A stretch of DNA of 9,734 bases from Anaerolineae bacterium CG2_30_64_16 (GTDB taxonomy: Bacteria; Chloroflexota; Anaerolineae; CG2-30-64-16): positions 1-9,734 of the forward strand of contig MNXL01000388.1 of assembly GCA_001871755.1 (NCBI GenBank). The letters are read 5' to 3'. The notes beneath the pieces are model-generated. The model was not told the origin of the DNA and did not search any database. It saw only the letters and a program-made list of their open reading frames with translations. Of the stretch, positions 6,312 to 9,734 are shown one piece after another. Within the stretch, counting starts at the first letter, position 1, and every line of letters starts with the position of its first letter. Position numbers and translations under genes: made by a program.

Positions 6312-8245
6312 GCAACAACCTCACTTACCTTTCGTGGTTGAGGATGATTTCCAGGTCCGTTTGTATTTGTGAAGACAGCATCGCCCAAATCGGCCAGCAT
6401 CGCCAGCCCTTTGACCTCGCGCGGTAACAGCGGAATCTGGAGGACCGGCACACCGAAGCGGTCAACGATCTCGCCCAGGTATTTCTCCTGCATGGCGCGG
6501 CGCGACTGCACGAAGGGCGTGGTGGTTTGTTCCGGCGGAATCACCATGTTGGCGACCACCAGGCCCGGGTGAACGCCGACCGTGCCCAGCTCTTGCGCAG
6601 CGCGCCAGGCTTCGAGGATCGGCGTGGCTTCGGGATACATCACGAAGGCGAAGGTGCTCTGCTCGGGGTCGGACATCATCGCGATGACTTTCCCGAAGCG
6701 TTGCTTGGCCACGTCGTCCGCGGCGGTCGCGTCCACCGAGGCGAAGATCTTCACGTCAATTTGCTTGCTCCAGTCCACGGGCAATTCCAGCAGGCGCAAC
6801 GTGTGACCCGTCGGCGCAGTATCGAAGACTACCGCCTGCCAGCCCTCCTGCGAGGCGTACTCGATGAACTTGTCGAAGGCCGCCATCTCCTCGGTGCAGG
6901 GCGAGTTGAGTTCCTCTTCCATCGTCTTGATCGCTGACTCGGGCCGTCCGCGCTGGCGCGCGTCGTTCAGGATGCGCAGCTTGTAGGTTTCGGCCGCGGC
7001 TTTCGGATCAATGTTGACAGCCCAGAGGTTGGGTTGCCCGCTGACTGCCGTGACCTCATCGCCGACCGGCGTGTCCAGCACGTCCCCCAGGTGTGCGGCC
7101 GGATCGGTGGTCAGCAGCAGAGTCTTGAAGCCCTGCCGCGCCAGCCAGACGGCGGTGACGCACGAAGCGACCGTCTTGCCGACGCCGCCCTTGCCCGCGA
7201 AGAAAACCGTCCGCCGATGGCCGTTCGGCGACAGCCGCGCCCGCACGTCGCCGGCCCCGAAGATCGTCTGTCTTGGTAGCAGCGACTCCAGTCGCTCGCC
7301 GGCTGTGGGACGACTGAAGTCTTCACTGCCATAGTTTTCACCGTCGAAGAAAATCCTCCCGACCTGCCGCAGTTTCTCCGCGCCCTTGATTTCATCTGCC
7401 AGCAGGGCCATGCGCCCTTGGGGGAAGGCGAACTCGCGCTCGATTTGGGCGAGGTAACCGGCCTGCATTTGGGCGCGGGCGGCAAAGAGCGGGTTCCCCG
7501 CGCCGCCGGGCGGGATGATGCCGTTGATAATCAGGCGGAAGTTGGCGATGTCCAGTTTCTGCAATTCCGTGATGGCCCGGCGGGTCTCCTTGATGGAAAT
7601 TGCCTCGGGATGGAGGACGAACACGAAACGGGTCTGTGCGGACTCGCGCATGGCGGCCAGAGCGCGCTCGTACTTGTGCTTCGCGTCCTGGATGGCCGCC
7701 GCGGGTCCCAGGCAGGTCTGCCCGCTGCCCGCGCTGGCCGCGTCGATGGACTGGCTCCACTCGGCGGGCAGTTCCAGCAGGCGGATGGTGTGACCCGTCG
7801 GCGCGGTGTCGAAGATCACGACATCGAAAGTTGCGCCGTCTTCGGCGGGGACATCCAGAAAGTCGGTGAAGCGGTCGAAAGCCGCCACTTCCGCCGTGCA
7901 GGGGCCGCTCATCTGCTCCTCCATCACCTGCACGATCTGGGGCGGAAAGGCGGCGCGGATGGGCGCCATTGCCCGATCAATGTACTCCTGCGTGGCGCGA
8001 TCCGAGTCAATTTCCATCGCCCACAGGCGCTGCCCTGAGCCTGTCGAAGGGTTGGGGACGCCCGCAATCGGCGTCACGTGATGGCCGATCTCCTGCTCGA
8101 AGACATCCGCCAGGTTGGAGGCCGGGTCGGTGGTGACGATGAGCGTGCGCTTGCCTTCATCGGCGTAGCGGACGGCGTGCGTGCAAGCCATGCTGGTCTT
8201 ACCCACGCCGCCTTTGCCGGAGAAGAAGATGAATTGGGTGGCCAT
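6308..8245 (-). CDS. arsA: Arsenite-stimulated ATPase ArsA, two-half form
   Basis: 645 residues. Cytoplasmic ATPase that receives As(III) from ArsD and energises the efflux permease. The two homologous halves each have a deviant Walker A (SGKGGVGKT 9-17; AGKGGVGKT 350-358), a TTDPA switch and DTAPTGHT. The three metalloid-binding cysteines of E. coli ArsA (113, 172, 422) correspond to Cys116 in SGPCTAE, Cys178 in GQTCLGP and Cys450 in NSPCTEE. ATG at 8245 was chosen because GGAG lies seven bases upstream and the product begins MATQFIFFSGKGG. A TTG 13 codons earlier falls in a tandem repeat and lacks support. Oddity: eight residues, PSTGSGQR (66-73), interrupt the motif VPN-LWAMEID. The matching place in the second half reads QPNLWAVNID without them. 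The insert is a translated dispersed repeat. Confidence 0.96.
   Translation of the reverse strand: MATQFIFFSGKGGVGKTSMACTHAVRYADEGKRTLIVTTDPASNLADVFEQEIGHHVTPIAGVPNPSTGSGQRLWAMEIDSDRATQEYIDRAMAPIRAAFPPQIVQVMEEQMSGPCTAEVAAFDRFTDFLDVPAEDGATFDVVIFDTAPTGHTIRLLELPAEWSQSIDAASAGSGQTCLGPAAAIQDAKHKYERALAAMRESAQTRFVFVLHPEAISIKETRRAITELQKLDIANFRLIINGIIPPGGAGNPLFAARAQMQAGYLAQIEREFAFPQGRMALLADEIKGAEKLRQVGRIFFDGENYGSEDFSRPTAGERLESLLPRQTIFGAGDVRARLSPNGHRRTVFFAGKGGVGKTVASCVTAVWLARQGFKTLLLTTDPAAHLGDVLDTPVGDEVTAVSGQPNLWAVNIDPKAAAETYKLRILNDARQRGRPESAIKTMEEELNSPCTEEMAAFDKFIEYASQEGWQAVVFDTAPTGHTLRLLELPVDWSKQIDVKIFASVDATAADDVAKQRFGKVIAMMSDPEQSTFAFVMYPEATPILEAWRAAQELGTVGVHPGLVVANMVIPPEQTTTPFVQSRRAMQEKYLGEIVDRFGVPVLQIPLLPREVKGLAMLADLGDAVFTNTNGPGNHPQPRKVSEVVA
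8027..8050 (-). repeat. In-frame dispersed repeat insertion within arsA
   Basis: 24 bases encoding PSTGSGQR, containing CCTTCGACAGGCTCAGGG on the minus strand. Comparing the two ArsA halves (VPN...LWAMEID against QPNLWAVNID) shows that exactly these eight codons are extra. The core resembles a short, partly palindromic element scattered through Chloroflexota and some other genomes, often seen in reverse translation as PEPVEG. The length is a multiple of three, so the reading frame survives. Confidence 0.75.
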
Positions 8246-8276
8246 CAGGCGGCTCCGTTCGTTGGCTGGGAAAGTG

Positions 8277-8300
8277 GTAGGCAAGTAGACAAGTAGACAA
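8277..8300. repeat. Tandem octamer repeat between arsD and arsA
   Basis: Three consecutive copies of GTAGACAA on the plus strand, the first with one change (GTAGGCAA). They occupy a third of the 70-base arsD-arsA gap, just upstream of the arsA ribosome-binding site. This could be a slippage product or a dispersed intergenic repeat. No regulatory role is evident. Confidence 0.75.
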
Positions 8301-8315
8301 GGGGGAAGGAGGCGG

Positions 8316-8675
8316 TCATTGGGCAGCTCCGTTTAGATGGGAGCGTAACTCGGTAAGAGTGGGATAGGCGCCGGCTTTGACGACCTGGCCATGGACGGTG
8401 GTGATCGGCAGCGCGGCCATCTGTTGCTCGCGCACCAGGCGCATCACCTCGGCGTTTTTGAGAAACGCGTTGGGATTGCTGCTCATCTGGTAGCGCTCGA
8501 CGCGCACGCCGGCCGCCTGCAATGCCAGGACCATCTCGCTGACGTCCAGCAGGGTTTGATCGAGGGTGGGGCCGCACAGGCCGGTCGGGCAGCACATCGG
8601 TGGATCGAAGAGCTCTACGACGGCGTTCAGCGCACGGCCGGACGTCGGATCAAAGATGGAAATTTGGTCAGTCAT
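8316..8675 (-). CDS. arsD: ArsD arsenite metallochaperone
   Basis: 119 residues. Binds As(III) and delivers it to ArsA; ArsD can also act as a weak repressor. The diagnostic motif ELFDPPMCCPTGLCGPTLD carries Cys28, Cys29 and Cys34, equivalent to E. coli ArsD Cys12, 13 and 18. The family continues as VRVERYQMSSNPNAFLKN (57-74) and ALPITTVHGQVVKAGAYPTLTEL (88-110). About 16 extra N-terminal residues precede the motif. The C-terminal vicinal cysteine pairs of E. coli ArsD (112/113, 119/120) are absent, and they are not needed for chaperone activity. Start ATG at 8675 has GGAGG at 8686-8690, inside a repressor-box palindrome. It lies 46 bases after arsR and 70 before arsA. Confidence 0.94.
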   Translation of the reverse strand: MTDQISIFDPTSGRALNAVVELFDPPMCCPTGLCGPTLDQTLLDVSEMVLALQAAGVRVERYQMSSNPNAFLKNAEVMRLVREQQMAALPITTVHGQVVKAGAYPTLTELRSHLNGAAQ

Positions 8676-8680
8676 GAAAG

Positions 8681-8696
8681 TTCAACCTCCGTTGAA
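8681..8696. promoter_or_regulatory. Second ArsR-type operator, overlapping the arsD ribosome-binding site
   Basis: TTCAAC-CTCC-GTTGAA is a perfect 6-bp inverted repeat with a 4-base spacer, matching in arms and spacing the box at 9131-9146. Its centre is the complement of GGAGG (8690-8686), the Shine-Dalgarno of arsD ten bases before the ATG. No strong promoter is visible between arsR and arsD, so bound repressor would act as a roadblock on transcription from the arsR promoter, or serve a weak internal promoter. Confidence 0.65.
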
Positions 8697-8721
8697 GTAG
8701 TCTGGCAAAAAAAGCATGCTG

Positions 8722-9108
8722 TCAGCGCGCGCCCAGCGCCACCAACTCAGGCGCAACCGGCACGCACTGCGGCCCGCAGGTCAGGCGCCGGGGCTGGACG
8801 CGCGCCGGGTCGAAGAAGGCGCCGAAAGCCCGGTTGAGCGCCGCTAACGCGTCAAGATTCACGGAGTAATAAACCCAGCGCGCATCGAACGGATCGCGTT
8901 CCGAGTCCACCAGCCCCGCTTCGCGCAGGACCCGCATGTGATGCGAGATGAGATTGGGCGGCATGTCCAGCGCCTCGCCCAGCTCGCAGTTGCACTGCAC
9001 CCCTTCCATGATGAGATGGAAGATCAGCAGGCGCTTTGGCTCGGCCAGCACCCGCAGGTGCTCGACCAGGACCTGCAGATCGGTGGGTGGCGGGATAATT
9101 CGTTGCAT
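8722..9108 (-). CDS. arsR: ArsR-family arsenic-responsive repressor
   Basis: 128 residues, the usual size for this winged-helix family. DNA-binding helices lie around LGEALDMPPNLISHHMRVLREAGLVDSERD (43-72), followed by the wing RWVYYSVN (77-84). Cys39 and Cys41 in GVQCNCELGEAL occupy the place of the metalloid-binding CVC motif of E. coli ArsR. Cys111 and Cys115 in RRLTCGPQCVPV near the C-terminus may add ligands. As(III) binding would release it from DNA and induce the operon. The ATG at 9108 is placed downstream of a consensus promoter; longer in-frame readings back to 9420 cross that promoter and are rejected. The Shine-Dalgarno is weak (GAGAA), which would keep repressor levels low. First gene of the ars run. 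Confidence 0.94.
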   Translation of the reverse strand: MQRIIPPPTDLQVLVEHLRVLAEPKRLLIFHLIMEGVQCNCELGEALDMPPNLISHHMRVLREAGLVDSERDPFDARWVYYSVNLDALAALNRAFGAFFDPARVQPRRLTCGPQCVPVAPELVALGAR

Positions 9109-9130
9109 GGCTTGATGTTCTCGTTTATAG

Positions 9131-9146
9131 TTCAATGTACGTTGAA
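9131..9146. promoter_or_regulatory. ArsR-type operator at the arsR transcription start
   Basis: TTCAATGTACGTTGAA is an inverted repeat with arms TTCAA/TTGAA and a GTAC core, with one mismatched inner pair. It begins at the last base of the -10 element and covers the expected transcription start near 9139, the position expected for autoregulation by ArsR. The same arms and length recur at 8681-8696. Confidence 0.75.
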
Positions 9147-9173
9147 TTATATGCAACACTGGCGCTTTGTCAA
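9146..9173 (-). promoter_or_regulatory. Sigma70-type promoter of the ars operon
   Basis: On the minus strand, TTGACA (9173-9168) and TATAAT (9151-9146) are both perfect consensus hexamers, 16 bases apart. The start site would fall near 9139, about 30 bases before the arsR ATG and inside the ArsR-type operator. Such a strong promoter fits a gene set held down by a repressor until arsenite appears. Confidence 0.85.
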
Positions 9174-9211
9174 GTTGAGGCTTTGATATGATGGGTATAC
9201 CTTCCGTGGGG

Positions 9212-9376
9212 CTATCCGCACCGTCGGCGCAGGGCCTCCTCGACTTTTTTGGCGATGACCTGCGTGACGAAGCGATAGATCTCCTGCGAGTCGTTGCGCT
9301 GCGCCACGGCCAACATCTGGCGCACCTCGGCTTCCTCCAGGATGACCAGCGTCTTTGCGATGCGTTCTTTTGCCAC
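9212..9376 (-). CDS. Short hypothetical protein (54 aa)
   Basis: Reads VAKERIAKTLVILEEAEVRQMLAVAQRNDSQEIYRFVTQVIAKKVEEALRRRCG from a GTG at 9376 to TAG at 9214-9212. The pattern of alternating charged and hydrophobic residues suggests two amphipathic helices. A purine-rich AGGGGG lies six bases before the GTG and overlaps the stop of the cysteine desulfurase-like gene, so translational coupling is likely. I do not recognise the family. It ends about 40 bases before the ars promoter and belongs with the upstream gene rather than with ars. Confidence 0.55.
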   Translation of the reverse strand: MAKERIAKTLVILEEAEVRQMLAVAQRNDSQEIYRFVTQVIAKKVEEALRRRCG

Positions 9377-9385
9377 GGCCGCCCC

Positions 9386-9734
9386 CTACAGGATGCTGAG
9401 CAACGCTTCGGCTGCCTCACGCACTTCGTCCGCGGTCGTGAAATAGCCCGGGCTGAAGCGCAGCGCGCCGGTCTCCAGCGTGCCGGCCGTGCGATGCGCC
9501 TGGGGCGCGCAGTGCAGCCCGGCGCGAGTCGCGATGTCGAAGACCTGATCCAGCACGGCGGCCAGTTGATCGGGGATGTAGCCCTCGACCGTCACCGAGA
9601 CGACCGCGGTGCGCCGCGCCAATTCGGCCGGCCCCAACACGGCCACGCCCGGCGCCTCGCGCAACGCGGCGATCAGGATGGCAGTCAGCGCCAGCTCGTG
9701 CTCACGAATGCGCGCAACCCCCTGTTCGAGCACG
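9386..9734 (-). CDS. Cysteine desulfurase / class V aminotransferase family protein, C-terminal part (partial)
   Basis: About 115 C-terminal residues, with the 5' end cut by the window edge. RAGLHCAPQAHRTAGTLETGALRFSPGYFTTADEVREAAEALLSIL is the typical ending of the cysteine desulfurase-like family (PLP-dependent, class V), in which the HCAP cysteine corresponds to the catalytic Cys that carries the persulfide. The GTG at 9733 is probably internal rather than a start. The lysine that binds PLP lies outside the window. It could supply sulfur for Fe-S assembly or act on a related substrate. It is followed by a 54-residue ORF on the same strand. Confidence 0.85.
   Translation of the reverse strand, partial: VLEQGVARIREHELALTAILIAALREAPGVAVLGPAELARRTAVVSVTVEGYIPDQLAAVLDQVFDIATRAGLHCAPQAHRTAGTLETGALRFSPGYFTTADEVREAAEALLSIL

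Noticed and set aside
7708..7738. SAGSGQT in ArsA as a second copy of the inserted repeat peptide
   Set aside because: The DNA does not match the repeat, and GSGQTCLGP is a normal ArsA segment around the metalloid-binding Cys178.
8246..8284. Earlier TTG start for arsA giving 13 extra residues
   Set aside because: The TTG lies inside the octamer repeat and has no ribosome site, whereas ATG at 8245 has GGAG at the right spacing and gives the normal ArsA N-terminus.
8707..8713. A7 run after arsR (T7 in the transcript) as an intrinsic terminator
   Set aside because: The only nearby stem is the self-complementary AGCATGCT, too short to form a stable hairpin, and arsD follows closely. At most weak attenuation.
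9109..9420. Longer N-terminal reading of arsR starting at 9420
   Set aside because: It would translate across the consensus promoter and operator and across the desulfurase stop. The added residues are Arg/Ser-rich, and the family length fits the 9108 start.

Overview
The window is GC-rich bacterial DNA dominated by one long arsenic-resistance locus on the minus strand, facing the tail of a plus-strand metal-chelate ABC importer. Dispersed repeats of the kind common in Chloroflexota genomes (a CCTTCGACAGGCTCAGGG-type element read in frame inside arsA, a long GGCTTTAGCC/GGCTGAAGCC hairpin, a tandem GTAGACAA octamer) and the style of the Ars proteins suggest Chloroflexota, perhaps an Anaerolineae-like lineage. 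This is an inference from motifs, not a database result.

Layout. 1-1898 (+): the last codons of a periplasmic binding protein, then a FecCD-type permease and an HmuV/FhuC/BtuD-type ATPase, joined by overlapping stop/start codons. They converge on the ars locus across 24 bases. 1923-9108 (-), in order of transcription from the right: arsR, arsD, arsA, arsC, two YlbF-family genes, a cysteine-free thioredoxin-fold-like gene, a 61-bp hairpin repeat, acr3, and a two-domain arsM. A consensus sigma70-type promoter (TTGACA/TATAAT) lies just upstream of arsR. 9212-9734 (-): a 54-residue unidentified ORF and the C-terminus of a cysteine desulfurase-family protein at the window edge.

How it works together. 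ArsC (thioredoxin-coupled type, with Cys 10/15/82/89) reduces arsenate to arsenite. ArsD collects arsenite and passes it to the two-half ATPase ArsA, which would energise the Acr3 permease. ArsM methylates remaining arsenite. ArsR represses the operon through a TTCAAY-N4-RTTGAA palindrome, found once at the transcription start of arsR and again over the ribosome-binding site of arsD. arsM has a different palindrome of its own.

The least explained part is the block from 4793 to 5883: two YlbF-like proteins ending in Cys-Cys and a small cysteine-free thioredoxin-fold-like protein, tightly coupled to arsC. Nothing in the classical ars pathway calls for them, and they are the best candidate for an undescribed arsenic-handling or Fe-S module.
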